Origin: Nitrospira sp. UBA5698
Lineage (GTDB): Bacteria; Nitrospirota; Nitrospiria; Nitrospirales; Nitrospiraceae
Direction: 5' to 3'
Assembly: GCA_002420115.1 (NCBI GenBank)
Contig: DIHK01000010.1
Span: 1 to 64,000 of the forward strand
Length of the DNA: 64,000 nt
The stretch's first letter is position 1. Every line of letters starts with the position of its first letter. Shown here piece by piece: positions 32,530 through 40,648 of this stretch. The position numbers were made by a program, and so were the translations under genes. The notes under the pieces are model-generated. The model saw nothing but the letters and a program-made list of their open reading frames with translations. It was not told the DNA's origin and made no database searches.

Positions 32530-33663
32530 TCAAATGATCTCCAGATTTGCCTGAAGCGCACCAGCCGACTTGAGTGCCGAGAGAATCGCCACCAGATCCC
32601 GAGGCGTCACTCCTACGGCGTTGAGTGCCTGAACCACCTCTCCCAAGGTAACCGTTTCATCGACGACGATCAGCCGAGACTCCTGCTCTTTGACCTCGGT
32701 CTGGACATCGGGAGTGACCGTGGTTTGTCCTGCGGCATTCCCCACAAGCGGCGCCGCTGGCTGAGACACGTTCAAGGTGTTTTTGACTGAAATTGTAAGG
32801 TTCCCATGAGAAATGGCACACGTTGAAATCCGAACATGTTCTCCAAGGACGACCGTCCCCGTCCGCTCATTAACCACGACCTTTGCAATGGCATCGACGG
32901 ATACATCAAGCCCTTCAATCGACGCAATATATTCAACAACCCGGCCATGAAACACCGGAGGAATCGTTGCCTTAATGGAACCGGCGTTGACGGCTGATGC
33001 ACTGCCTTTCCCAAACGCATGCTCAATGGCCTCGGCCGTCCGAATCGCCGTCGTGAAGTCCGGTTGACGGAGGAGGACTGAGACGGTCTCCCACGAATCG
33101 ATGTCGACCGGAAGTTCCTTTTCAATAATGGCTCCACTCGGCACCACACCTGCCGCCTGATGATTCTTGGCCACCGTCGCCCCACCAGCCCCACCCGTGC
33201 CGCCAAGAAATCCTCCTATCGAGACGGGCCCTTGCGCCACGGCAAATACTTGCTGATTCGCTGCTTTCAGAGGCGTAAGCAGGAGGGTACCACCTTGTAA
33301 ACTCTTCGCATTGGCCATTGAGGAGACTACGGCATCCAACGTCATGCCGGGCTTTGAGAATGGAGGAAGTTTTGCGGTGACCATCACCGACGCAATATTC
33401 CTCGTCAGAAGTTGAATGGGGTCAATGACAAGATGGACCCCCATCTTGTTCAACATCGACATCATCGCTTGAATCGTAAACTGCCCACCGATCACACGAT
33501 CGCCCGTGCTGTCTAACCCCACCACCAAGCCATAGCCGAGCAGTTGGTTTTCACGCACCCCCTCGATCGCGCCGATATCCTTGATCCTCACGGCATCGGC
33601 ATTCATCGGCCAGAGGAAGCCGCCGCCCAAGAAGCACACCAACACGAACCATCGTAACACCAT
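32530..33663 (-). CDS. flgI: Flagellar P-ring protein FlgI
   Basis: From ATG 33663 this is a 377-residue protein with a signal peptide (MVLRWFVLVCFLGGGFLWPM, cleaved after NADA) and a mature start VRIKDIGAIEGVRENQLLGY, which is diagnostic. Further motifs are GLVVGLDSTGD, MLNKMGVHL and the C-terminal VTPRDLVAILSALKSAGALQ. FlgI forms the periplasmic P-ring around the rod, so the host has a Gram-negative envelope. The frame continues upstream to 33858 through the small gene but without conservation. A GGAGG lies about 10 bases upstream of the chosen start. Confidence 0.96.
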   Translation of the reverse strand: MVLRWFVLVCFLGGGFLWPMNADAVRIKDIGAIEGVRENQLLGYGLVVGLDSTGDRVIGGQFTIQAMMSMLNKMGVHLVIDPIQLLTRNIASVMVTAKLPPFSKPGMTLDAVVSSMANAKSLQGGTLLLTPLKAANQQVFAVAQGPVSIGGFLGGTGGAGGATVAKNHQAAGVVPSGAIIEKELPVDIDSWETVSVLLRQPDFTTAIRTAEAIEHAFGKGSASAVNAGSIKATIPPVFHGRVVEYIASIEGLDVSVDAIAKVVVNERTGTVVLGEHVRISTCAISHGNLTISVKNTLNVSQPAAPLVGNAAGQTTVTPDVQTEVKEQESRLIVVDETVTLGEVVQALNAVGVTPRDLVAILSALKSAGALQANLEII

Positions 33664-33667
33664 ACAG

Positions 33668-33952
33668 CTATTGCCCTCCGTCGAACGAGGAACGCTTCGT
33701 AAGAGCGGCCTGCGGCTTCGGACCGCAAATGATACGTGACAACCACCCCTGCTCTTGCACGACTTCGCTGCACACGGCTCGTTGCTGTTCAGCCAATAGT
33801 GGCACGCGACCTCGCCTGATCGGAGGCGGAGGCATGGAATCTGCCCTACGGACGACACCGCTTCTGACCATCAGGTGCAACGATTGCGCATTCACCACCC
33901 GCCGCTTGGAATACACCTTTCTGGTGACCGTGCGTTTCATCGGAGTCGGCAT
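33668..33952 (-). CDS. Small basic protein between flgH and flgI
   Basis: A 94-residue frame fills the flgH-flgI gap exactly, with 14 bases on one side and 4 on the other. AGGAG lies about 10 bases before ATG 33952. The product is strongly basic (KRTVTRKVYSKRRVV) with a Pro/Arg-rich centre (SMPPPPIRRGRVPLL) and a C-terminal CGPKPQAALTKRSS segment. There is no signal peptide, membrane span or family I recognise. The fit within a tight operon makes it probably real; function is unknown. A longer version from 33985 would overlap flgH. Confidence 0.6.
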   Translation of the reverse strand: MPTPMKRTVTRKVYSKRRVVNAQSLHLMVRSGVVRRADSMPPPPIRRGRVPLLAEQQRAVCSEVVQEQGWLSRIICGPKPQAALTKRSSFDGGQ

Positions 33953-33966
33953 GACAACACTACTCC

Positions 33967-34686
33967 TTAGAACGGATAGATCCAATTGAGGACTCGAACC
34001 AACCAGCCAGGTCGCTGAACATCATCCAAGACACCAAGACCCGAGTATTCGATTTTGGCATCTGCGATGGCACTCGACGCCACGGTATTCTTGGTATCCA
34101 CGTCCACACGACGGACGATCCCGCCAATGGTCATCAGCTGCTTTTCACTATTGACGGTGACTTCACGCCGCCCCTCGATCCGAAGATCCCCGTTGGACAG
34201 CACCTCCGTGACGATCGCCGAGATGGTCCCGGTCAATGTGCCTTCACGATTGGTGGAGCCTTTCCCGTCGAACTTGTTATTGGCACTCGCATTGATTCCG
34301 AATCCACGCTTGGTTTCATCGCTGAACCGGATCCCTGGAAGCCCGATATATCCCATCCCGCTCCCGACCATGCCGTTCTTAATCGTCGAATCTCGCTGCA
34401 CCGCCGTATCGGCAGACTTTGACCCTTTATGCACTTCGGAGACTTTCACGGTCAGAATATCCCCGATCCGCATGGCGCGCATGTCCTCATAGAGATAGGC
34501 TCTCCCATTTTCTTCTTGCCAGAGCGAGCCTAGCGTCTTCGGAGGAGGGATCAGCGGCGCAGTCACTTTGCTCGACGGGCTTGGCGGACTTGAACATCCG
34601 TAGAAAAACAGGACAGCGCAAATCGTGATCCTCGCAAGATCGAGCGGTGACTGAGTTCGATGACCAGCTATCGTAGGTCTCGCCAT
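33967..34686 (-). CDS. flgH: Flagellar L-ring lipoprotein FlgH
   Basis: The 239-residue protein has a signal segment ending in a lipoprotein-type FFYGCSS, so Cys31 is probably lipidated. Then follow SLWQEENGRAYLYEDMRAMR and IGDILTVKVSE, classic FlgH motifs, and the C-terminal GIVRRVDVDTKNTVASSAIA with DAKIEYSGLG. FlgH forms the outer-membrane L-ring bushing. It lies between flgA (6-base gap) and the small basic protein gene. The lipobox is weaker than the textbook L-x-G-C. Confidence 0.95.
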   Translation of the reverse strand: MARPTIAGHRTQSPLDLARITICAVLFFYGCSSPPSPSSKVTAPLIPPPKTLGSLWQEENGRAYLYEDMRAMRIGDILTVKVSEVHKGSKSADTAVQRDSTIKNGMVGSGMGYIGLPGIRFSDETKRGFGINASANNKFDGKGSTNREGTLTGTISAIVTEVLSNGDLRIEGRREVTVNSEKQLMTIGGIVRRVDVDTKNTVASSAIADAKIEYSGLGVLDDVQRPGWLVRVLNWIYPF

Positions 34687-34692
34687 AGGCTC

Positions 34693-35493
34693 CTAGAACT
34701 CCACCTGTACTAAGCTCGGGGCCACAACCTTCGCTCTCAACTCTCGGCCCGAATCAAGATTCGCCACCATAATGGTCTGTCCGACTTGGCCGCTTGATTT
34801 GGTGATGCCATAGGTCTGAATCGACAGACCTCCTCGACGCGCCTCAATCATGACTCGGTCACCCTTCTTCACGATGAGCGGGAGCTTCACAAATGTCGGA
34901 CGCAATGGCGTATCAGGCGGGAGTGGCCGTGCGGCGCTCTTGCCGATTACCTCATCGCGATCAGTCACGAACGGATGATTCCACTGGTGAATCCGAAGAC
35001 GCGTGGTCTTGAGGTCTACGCCATCGATCACCTCCTCCGTCTTCAACAACCGTGTGGGAACGATGGCATCGATCATCGCCGACACATCCGCCAACACCTG
35101 AATCGTTTTCCACACTTTTCCACTCACGGCGACCGAGACCGGAAAGACCCGTCTCCCAAGGCCGTCGTCCGAACCAGCCGACAATACCTGAAACTCGATG
35201 ATCCCCGACGGCATAGGAATCGGCTCTGCCGGATCCAGCACTGCCACGGTGATCGTCTTTACTCTGTGAGACCAGGCCTGCTCCAGATATCGATGAATCG
35301 CTCCTTGCAGCAGTTCGGCATTGAGCTCCTGCATGGTGGGTTTCTCACGCTCCTTCTCCACAGAGCGCATCTCAGGTGCCGCCTTCACCAATGTGACGGT
35401 GCGGGTGTCGACTCTCGTCCCGGCAGAAACCACAGAAGTTCCGCTCACCCACCCCACCCAGAGCGACATAAGTACGACCCCGATCCTCACCAT
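34693..35493 (-). CDS. flgA: P-ring assembly chaperone FlgA
   Basis: This 266-residue periplasmic protein has a signal peptide (MVRIGVVLMSLWVGWVSGTS, cleaved near VVSAG), a central region with VPTRLLKTEEVIDGVDLKTT, and the C-terminal SAF-like FlgA domain (ARPLPPDTPLRPTFVKLPLI, VKKGDRVMIEARRGGLSIQT, GQTIMVANLDSGRELRAKVV). FlgA helps FlgI assemble into the P-ring. It is between flgG (8-base gap) and flgH, the common gene order flgF-flgG-flgA-flgH-flgI-flgJ. Confidence 0.95.
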   Translation of the reverse strand: MVRIGVVLMSLWVGWVSGTSVVSAGTRVDTRTVTLVKAAPEMRSVEKEREKPTMQELNAELLQGAIHRYLEQAWSHRVKTITVAVLDPAEPIPMPSGIIEFQVLSAGSDDGLGRRVFPVSVAVSGKVWKTIQVLADVSAMIDAIVPTRLLKTEEVIDGVDLKTTRLRIHQWNHPFVTDRDEVIGKSAARPLPPDTPLRPTFVKLPLIVKKGDRVMIEARRGGLSIQTYGITKSSGQVGQTIMVANLDSGRELRAKVVAPSLVQVEF

Positions 35494-35501
35494 ACTACCC
35501 C

Positions 35502-36293
35502 CTACCGGCGCAGATTATTGGCAATGGCCATCATCTCATCCGAGGCCTGAATCGTCTTTGAATTGATCTCATAACTCCGCTGGGCAATGATCATATTGAC
35601 CATCTCCTCAGCGAGGTTGACGTTCGAACTCTCTAGGAATCCTTGCTGAATCGTGCCGAACCCAGTGGTGAAACCGCCGGTGCCTTGTGTGGGAGGACCT
35701 GATGCAAAACTATCGATGAACAGGTTGTTTCCCATCGCCACCAAACCCGAGGGATTGTCGAACCTGGTCAACTGAATCTGACCAACCTGTGAGGCTTGGG
35801 TCACACCGGGAAGCAACACGGACACGGTACCATCCTGACCGATATCCACCTTGAGCGCACCGGATGGAATGGTAATGACCGGATTCAGAAGATCGCCATC
35901 TCCGGTGACGAGGTTCCCGACGTTGTCTCGTTTGAATGAGCCGTTCCTGGTGTACATGATCGTGCCGTCCGGGCGGGACACTTGGAAAAACCCGTTGCCA
36001 TCGATGGCCAGATCCGTCTCATTGTTCGTTTGTCGCATATTCCCTTGGAGCCATTCTTTGGCCACAGTCGTTGGCCGAACTCCGGTGCCGACCTGAATCC
36101 CAACGGGGAACACTCCGACATTCGATGCGTTGGTGCCAGGGAGTCGCTGGATTTGATAGACCAGGTCCGCAAACTCCGCCCGGCTTCGTTTAAAGGAATT
36201 CGTATTCACGTTGGCAAGGTTGTGCGCGATGGTGTCGACATTGATCTGCTGCGCCGTCATCCCCGTTGCTGCTGTCCACATGGCTCTGATCAT
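35502..36293 (-). CDS. flgG: Distal rod protein FlgG
   Basis: The 263-residue protein begins MIRAMWTAATGMTAQQINVD and has HNLANVNTNSFKRSRAEFAD, the rod signature of FlgG. It ends VNLAEEMVNMIIAQRSYEIN and SDEMMAIANNLRR. Length matches the family (about 260). FlgG builds the distal rod that passes through the L- and P-rings. It lies downstream of flgF, from which it is separated by a repeat element of about 60 bases. Confidence 0.97.
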   Translation of the reverse strand: MIRAMWTAATGMTAQQINVDTIAHNLANVNTNSFKRSRAEFADLVYQIQRLPGTNASNVGVFPVGIQVGTGVRPTTVAKEWLQGNMRQTNNETDLAIDGNGFFQVSRPDGTIMYTRNGSFKRDNVGNLVTGDGDLLNPVITIPSGALKVDIGQDGTVSVLLPGVTQASQVGQIQLTRFDNPSGLVAMGNNLFIDSFASGPPTQGTGGFTTGFGTIQQGFLESSNVNLAEEMVNMIIAQRSYEINSKTIQASDEMMAIANNLRR

Positions 36294-36317
36294 CTAACCC
36301 CTCCTCGTCTCTCGTCG

Positions 36318-36379
36318 TTCGTGAAGCGGATCTCGTTCCGACTTTGGACGCTTCACGCTTCACGAGATACGTTTCACGG
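36318..36379. repeat. CGTGAAGCG repeat, minus orientation
   Basis: Between flgF and flgG, TTCGTGAAGCGGATCTCGTT is followed by GACGCTTCACGCTTCACG and CGTTTCACGG. Its reverse complement aligns with the elements at 44653 and 52474 over most of its length, sharing the GTGAAGCGTCC block, the CGGAAACGA core (here CGGAACGA) and the CGCTTCACG end. Confidence 0.75.
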
Positions 36380-36381
36380 TA

Positions 36382-37152
36382 CTACGCAACCCGCCCGATG
36401 TCTTGAATCGCGACTTCAGCCATACGATCGAGCGTTTGAATGAGTTTTTGTGCCGACTCGTAACTCCGCATTCCTTCAATCATCTTCACCATTTCACCGA
36501 TTGAATTGACGTTCGACTCCTCTATATGTCCGGCCAGAAGCTGTGGATTCTTGACCGGTTTGCCTTTATCGGATGCGAACAACCCTTCAGCAGACTTGAC
36601 CGGCATCTCCTCCTCAGGAAAATCCATGACCTTGATTGTTCCGACCGATTTATCATCCACTTTGATATCGCCTTGAGGAGTGATTTCCAACTTCCCGGCA
36701 GGAATCTTGATTTCCCCTTTGGCGCCCATCACGGGATAGCCGAGGCTATTCACTAGCCTCCGCTGGTTGTCCAGTGACAACATGCCGTTCCTGGTGTATC
36801 GAACCCCTTGCGGCGTCTCCACTTCCAAAAACCCTCTCCCCTGAATCGCGAGATCCAGCGGATTGCCGGTCAGCCTGATGCGACCCGCCTCGAATGTCGT
36901 TTTCATCGTGTGCGGTGCCACGAACGCTCGTTCGGTTGCTCCAAATGGCCTGGCCACAATCTGCTGGGCCAATCCCGCACTCTGACCGATCGCAGGAATG
37001 ACCGCCTGATACCTGGGGAAAATAGCTTTGAAGGCCTGCTCGTCCTGCTTGAAACCTGCCGTATTCACATTGGCCATATTATTGGCGAAGACTTGCATCC
37101 GCCGCTCATGAGCCAACGCACCGGAGAGGATGGGATAGATACCACGGTTCAT
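36382..37152 (-). CDS. flgF: Flagellar rod protein FlgF
   Basis: This 256-residue protein has the rod N-terminus MNRGIYPILSGALAHERRMQ and ANNMANVNTAGFKQDEQAFK, a flagellar hook/basal-body core (LDLAIQGRGFLEVETPQGVR, YTRNGMLSLDNQRRLVNSLG) and the C-terminal EESNVNSIGEMVKMIEGMRS. FlgF joins proximal and distal rod. Position before flgG separates it from that paralogue. It is the first gene of a long operon, with a sigma-54 promoter 35-50 bases upstream and GGAG close to its start. Confidence 0.94.
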   Translation of the reverse strand: MNRGIYPILSGALAHERRMQVFANNMANVNTAGFKQDEQAFKAIFPRYQAVIPAIGQSAGLAQQIVARPFGATERAFVAPHTMKTTFEAGRIRLTGNPLDLAIQGRGFLEVETPQGVRYTRNGMLSLDNQRRLVNSLGYPVMGAKGEIKIPAGKLEITPQGDIKVDDKSVGTIKVMDFPEEEMPVKSAEGLFASDKGKPVKNPQLLAGHIEESNVNSIGEMVKMIEGMRSYESAQKLIQTLDRMAEVAIQDIGRVA

Positions 37153-37186
37153 GTGAGCAACTCCTTATCGGTCCCGACACAAAGAC

Positions 37187-37202
37187 AGCAACCCCTGTGC
37201 CA
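37187..37202 (-). promoter_or_regulatory. Sigma-54 promoter of the flgF operon
   Basis: The minus strand reads TGGCACA-GGGG-TTGCT, matching TGGCAYR-N4-TTGCW throughout, with the correct 10-base spacing between GG and GC. It lies about 35 bases upstream of the flgF start codon. The activator FlrC is encoded at 60282. Confidence 0.85.
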
Positions 37203-37635
37203 AGATCCTCATCCTCCCTGTTCACGGTTTCTGCATTCAAAACCAATGGAATCTGAAGGGATCACAACAATCGTGGATGAAGAACATTGTGCTGCTGGAT
37301 CAGGCAACCGTCCGGCCAGGAAAGATTCTACCCAGCAAGCGGCATTTTTTTCCTGGAACGACACCCACGCTCCTTCACCCGAACCGTAGAGCCGTCTCTT
37401 CCCTAAAACGATCAAACGCGATGGCCTGCACAGTCATGTTCATACTGTGCATGATTGATGGCACGCCAGTGTGGGAGTAGCCGGAGTCTTCACTGCCGAC
37501 AGACAGACCATGAGGCCCATCTGGTCTACAAGAATGTAGTGATCAGAGATACTGGATGTAGAACATGACAGAGTGGGAACGATACCGTCACATATCTCGC
37601 TGGAACCTTACTCCTGCGAAGGCCGCTCACGACTC
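37203..37635. other. Intergenic region between fliA and flgF
   Basis: About 430 bases upstream of the flgF promoter contain no supportable gene. A second, weaker sigma-54-like element lies at 37303. The rest should hold enhancer sites for the activator and the end of the flhA-to-fliA transcript, but I found no clear dyad or T-tailed hairpin. Confidence 0.5.
37303..37318 (-). promoter_or_regulatory. Second, weaker sigma-54-like element upstream of flgF
   Basis: TGGCCGG-ACGG-TTGCC keeps the invariant GG and GC at the right spacing, but the -24 element lacks the usual A-C/T and the last base is C. It lies about 115 bases upstream of the main element. Confidence 0.3.
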
Positions 37636-38385
37636 CTAGGTGATCGCTTCGAGGGTGGCCTTAAGTCGGATGATGGCTTTCGTGTGGATTTGGCAGACTC
37701 GCGATTCTGTCACTTTGAGGAGTTCTCCGATTTCTTTCATGGTGAGTTCTTCATAGTAATACAGCGTGAGGACAAGCCGTTCCTTTTCCGGCAACATTTG
37801 AATCGCCCCGGCAATGGATTCACGTTCGCGTTCATTCACCAATGAGGAGAGCGGATCGGGAGTATGGGTGTCGGCCAACATCTTGACCACTTTATGTCCG
37901 TCCGGCTCGTGAAGGCTCAGATCGTCCACGCTGATCATGACCGCCCCTCTGGCCCGTGTGATGAACTCATCCAGCTCGTCCAGTGACATGTTCAACTCGG
38001 TCGCGACCTCCTCATCCTGCGGCGGACGACCGAGGCGGCTCATCAGGAGGGTGTGGGTTTTTTGGAGCAAGGAAATTCGCTCGTGGACCGATCGGGGAAT
38101 CCAATCCATCGCGCGGATCTCATCGAGCATGGCCCCTCGAATACGGAACTCCGCATAGGTCTTGAACTTGGCTTCCCTGGTCGGATCATACTTGGTCATC
38201 GCATCCATCAATCCAATGGTGCCGACCGAAATCAGATCCTCCGCATCCAGATAGGCCGGCAGCCGGAACGCCAGCCGATGGGCCATGGCGCGAATGACAT
38301 GGGCGAACTCTTTGATCAGTTGCTCACGTCTCGCCCCTTCAGCCGAGAAAGTTTTCCGCTCGTGTGGTAATGCTGCCTTACTCAT
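37636..38385 (-). CDS. fliA: Flagellar sigma factor FliA (sigma-28)
   Basis: From ATG 38385 this is a 249-residue sigma factor; an alternative ATG at 38418 overlaps the flhG end and adds 11 residues. Region 2 reads YLDAEDLISVGTIGLMDAMT and FKTYAEFRIRGAMLDEIRAM, then DWIPRSVHER. Region 3 has LGRPPQDEEVATELNMSLDE, and region 4 LPEKERLVLTLYYYEELTMK with EIGELLKVTESRVCQIHTKA. This is the FliA/WhiG group, which directs transcription of late flagellar genes. Matching promoters precede fliC, flgM and the HD-GYP gene. It is the last gene of the flhB-flhA-flhF-flhG-fliA run. Confidence 0.96.
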   Translation of the reverse strand: MSKAALPHERKTFSAEGARREQLIKEFAHVIRAMAHRLAFRLPAYLDAEDLISVGTIGLMDAMTKYDPTREAKFKTYAEFRIRGAMLDEIRAMDWIPRSVHERISLLQKTHTLLMSRLGRPPQDEEVATELNMSLDELDEFITRARGAVMISVDDLSLHEPDGHKVVKMLADTHTPDPLSSLVNERERESIAGAIQMLPEKERLVLTLYYYEELTMKEIGELLKVTESRVCQIHTKAIIRLKATLEAIT

Positions 38386-38404
38386 AGTACTGGCTACCCT
38401 CTTG

Positions 38405-39274
38405 CTAGTTGCCGGCATGCGTCGCCGACCGTTGCCACACCAACTGCATCGAGCTTTTGGGAAGGACAGGCTTCGGCCATTGCACGATCTGTCTGGCTAA
38501 CTTTCTAAAGGCTTCGGACGCCGGTGCCTCAGGGAATAATTCCAAAACAGCCTTCTGCTGCATGACGGCCATGGGCACATAGTCGTCATCTGGAATGGCT
38601 CCAATCAATTCGAGAGCAACATGCAAAAAGCGATCCGCCGCGACATCGAGTTTCCCGAATACCTCAGATGCTTCTCGAGGGCTCTTCGCTTGGTTCACGA
38701 GTATTTTGAAACGACGTTCACGATATTGGCGCGCCAAGACCTTGATTAAGGCATAGGCATCCGTAAGCGATGTGGGTTCCGGAGACACCACGACCACGGT
38801 CTCATCAGCCGAGGAGGCAAAAAATGTCACGCTTGGGGAAATACCTGCACCGGTATCGATCAACAGCACATCCATCCCACCGGAAAACTGTGCTAACTGC
38901 TCTTGGATGATGAGCTGTTGGGACTCCGTCAAACTTGTCAGCTGCGGGACCCCGGAACTTGCCGGTAGTACATGGATACCTGCCGGGCCTTTCAATACGA
39001 TTTCCTCGAATGTATGGGTTCCGGCGAGCACATCTTCAATTGTGAGCCGCGGGACAAGGCCAAGCAGCACATCGAGATTGCCCAGACCGAGATCGGCATC
39101 CAGGATCAGGACTCGTTTCCCAAGTTTGGTCAGAGCCATGCCCACATTGGCCACCACATTGGTTTTTCCCACCCCACCTTTTCCACTGGAGACGGCAATC
39201 ACTTGGGGAAACGACTCACCGTCCCATCTGACAGGCTCCGACACCGAGGCTGACGATTTGGATCTGAGCTGCAT
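38405..39274 (-). CDS. flhG: FlhG (FleN/YlxH), flagellar number ATPase
   Basis: From ATG 39274, seven bases after GGAGGT, this is a 289-residue MinD-type ATPase: SSGKGGVGKTNVVANVGMAL (deviant Walker A), RVLILDADLGLGNLDVLLGL, and VLLIDTGAGISPSVTFFASS. FlhG counters FlhF and limits flagellar number; in FleN-type systems it also restrains the master activator. Directly following flhF is diagnostic and separates it from the orphan MinD-like protein at 407. The frame continues upstream to 39529 inside flhF, without conservation. Confidence 0.95.
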   Translation of the reverse strand: MQLRSKSSASVSEPVRWDGESFPQVIAVSSGKGGVGKTNVVANVGMALTKLGKRVLILDADLGLGNLDVLLGLVPRLTIEDVLAGTHTFEEIVLKGPAGIHVLPASSGVPQLTSLTESQQLIIQEQLAQFSGGMDVLLIDTGAGISPSVTFFASSADETVVVVSPEPTSLTDAYALIKVLARQYRERRFKILVNQAKSPREASEVFGKLDVAADRFLHVALELIGAIPDDDYVPMAVMQQKAVLELFPEAPASEAFRKLARQIVQWPKPVLPKSSMQLVWQRSATHAGN

Positions 39275-39293
39275 AGTGTGACCTCCAACCACG

Positions 39294-40640
39294 TTATCGG
39301 TGATACGTTCCCATTGCCGCCAACGCACGCTTCGCTCCCACTGATCGATCCGACGGTCCGACATGCTCCTGCGCACTCTCCGCGCTGCCGGCCGTGAGCC
39401 TGGCGGCGAGAACCTCCGGAGACGCGACCTCAATATCCCCAGGGACTCTCCGTCCAATACTCCAGTACGACAGGGGAACACCGGTCGCATGCACCGTTTC
39501 GAATATCGTGCCGGACGATTCCGTTTCATCGAGTTTAGTAAAGAACAAACGAAGATCTGGAAGTGCCCTCACAGCACCGGTCATTCGACAGGCTTCTCGT
39601 GCTCTGAGAGAGGCCGGCAACACCAAATGCGTCGTAATAGCCTCCTGCTTCAACAAACGACAAAGATCCTGCGCCAGGGCCAGGTCCGGTGGGGCAATCC
39701 CCGGCAGATCCATTAACACGAGGTCCATCTTCGCATGACGGCGCAGGCCTGCTTGCACCTGCCGGGCCGATAGCGCACAGGCGAAGGGAACACCGATAAT
39801 TTTGGCGTAGCGTCTGAACTGCTCCACCGCAGTCTCCCGATAGGTGTCAAAGGTAATCAAGGCAACCGACTTCCGCTGCTCACGGCGATAGTACGCAGCG
39901 AGTTTGGCGACCGCCGATGTCTTCCCTGCTCCACTCGGGCCGAGGAACAGTTCAATCGCAGGGCGTGCCTGCCCATGATCCAACGGCCCGGCGACGTGCA
40001 CACGGCGCACAACCTCCTGATGGAGGGCACGTCTCATCATCTCTTCGTCCGGAATATGTGCCAGTCGATCGGTCTTCAGCACCTCGCCGATGAGCAACTC
40101 GGTCGTGGACGGATGCATCCCTTGATCGCATAATGATTGACGGAGGGTTGAAAGAACGGGGGACAATTGACCGGCCCCTGTTGGACAGGCGTCCGGCGAA
40201 AGCTCGTGCAACAACTGACGCAATTCGTCGTACACCGCCCGTACCTTGCGGCGTTGATTCGGTGTCCCTGTCGATATGGCATGCTTCCTCGACAGCTCCT
40301 GTTGGAGCTGCTTCCTCGGTTGCTTTTCACTGATAGGTTCCAACATCCCTCGCAAGGTCTGTTGAAAGGTGTTCACCGGATGAAGAGCCGAAGGGCCGGC
40401 TCCTGACGTTCGTACCGGAGGCACCGATTCTTGGACCTGTGCGCTCTCTCGGGCGACCTGTGGACGCTCGTACTCGGCTGCCGCCATCACTTCCAACACG
40501 GTGTGATTGAAGACGCGTAGTAATCGCCCGCCCTCACGCACCTCTTTGGAAGACAGGATAATGGCATCCGGCCCCAACTCCTCCTTGATGGCTCGGAGAG
40601 CATCCTGCATGGTGAGCGCGTGAAATGTCTTAACCTTCAT
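39294..40640 (-). CDS. flhF: FlhF, SRP-type GTPase for flagellar placement
   Basis: The 448-residue protein starts MKVKTFHALTMQDALRAIKE, then LGPDAIILSSKEVREGG (the FlhF B-domain start), a variable linker, an N-domain, and the G-domain with P-loop ELFLGPSGAGKTSAVAKLAA near 237, followed by VALITFDTYRETAVEQFRRY and a KLDET motif. FlhF marks the pole or other assembly site for the basal body. Together with FlhG and FlrB/FlrC it points to a polar or otherwise number-controlled flagellum. It follows flhA with an 8-base gap. Confidence 0.95.
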   Translation of the reverse strand: MKVKTFHALTMQDALRAIKEELGPDAIILSSKEVREGGRLLRVFNHTVLEVMAAAEYERPQVARESAQVQESVPPVRTSGAGPSALHPVNTFQQTLRGMLEPISEKQPRKQLQQELSRKHAISTGTPNQRRKVRAVYDELRQLLHELSPDACPTGAGQLSPVLSTLRQSLCDQGMHPSTTELLIGEVLKTDRLAHIPDEEMMRRALHQEVVRRVHVAGPLDHGQARPAIELFLGPSGAGKTSAVAKLAAYYRREQRKSVALITFDTYRETAVEQFRRYAKIIGVPFACALSARQVQAGLRRHAKMDLVLMDLPGIAPPDLALAQDLCRLLKQEAITTHLVLPASLRAREACRMTGAVRALPDLRLFFTKLDETESSGTIFETVHATGVPLSYWSIGRRVPGDIEVASPEVLAARLTAGSAESAQEHVGPSDRSVGAKRALAAMGTYHR

Positions 40641-40648
40641 AGGCTATC

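Noticed and set aside
37165..37172. ACCGATAA on the minus strand just upstream of flgF, like a sigma-28 -10 element
   Set aside because: At the right distance the -35 position reads TTGC, part of the sigma-54 element, not TAAA/TCAA. The sigma-54 match is far better.
39274..39529. Upstream extension of flhG
   Set aside because: The extra residues lie within flhF in another frame and lack family similarity. The ATG at 39274 has an ideal GGAGGT.
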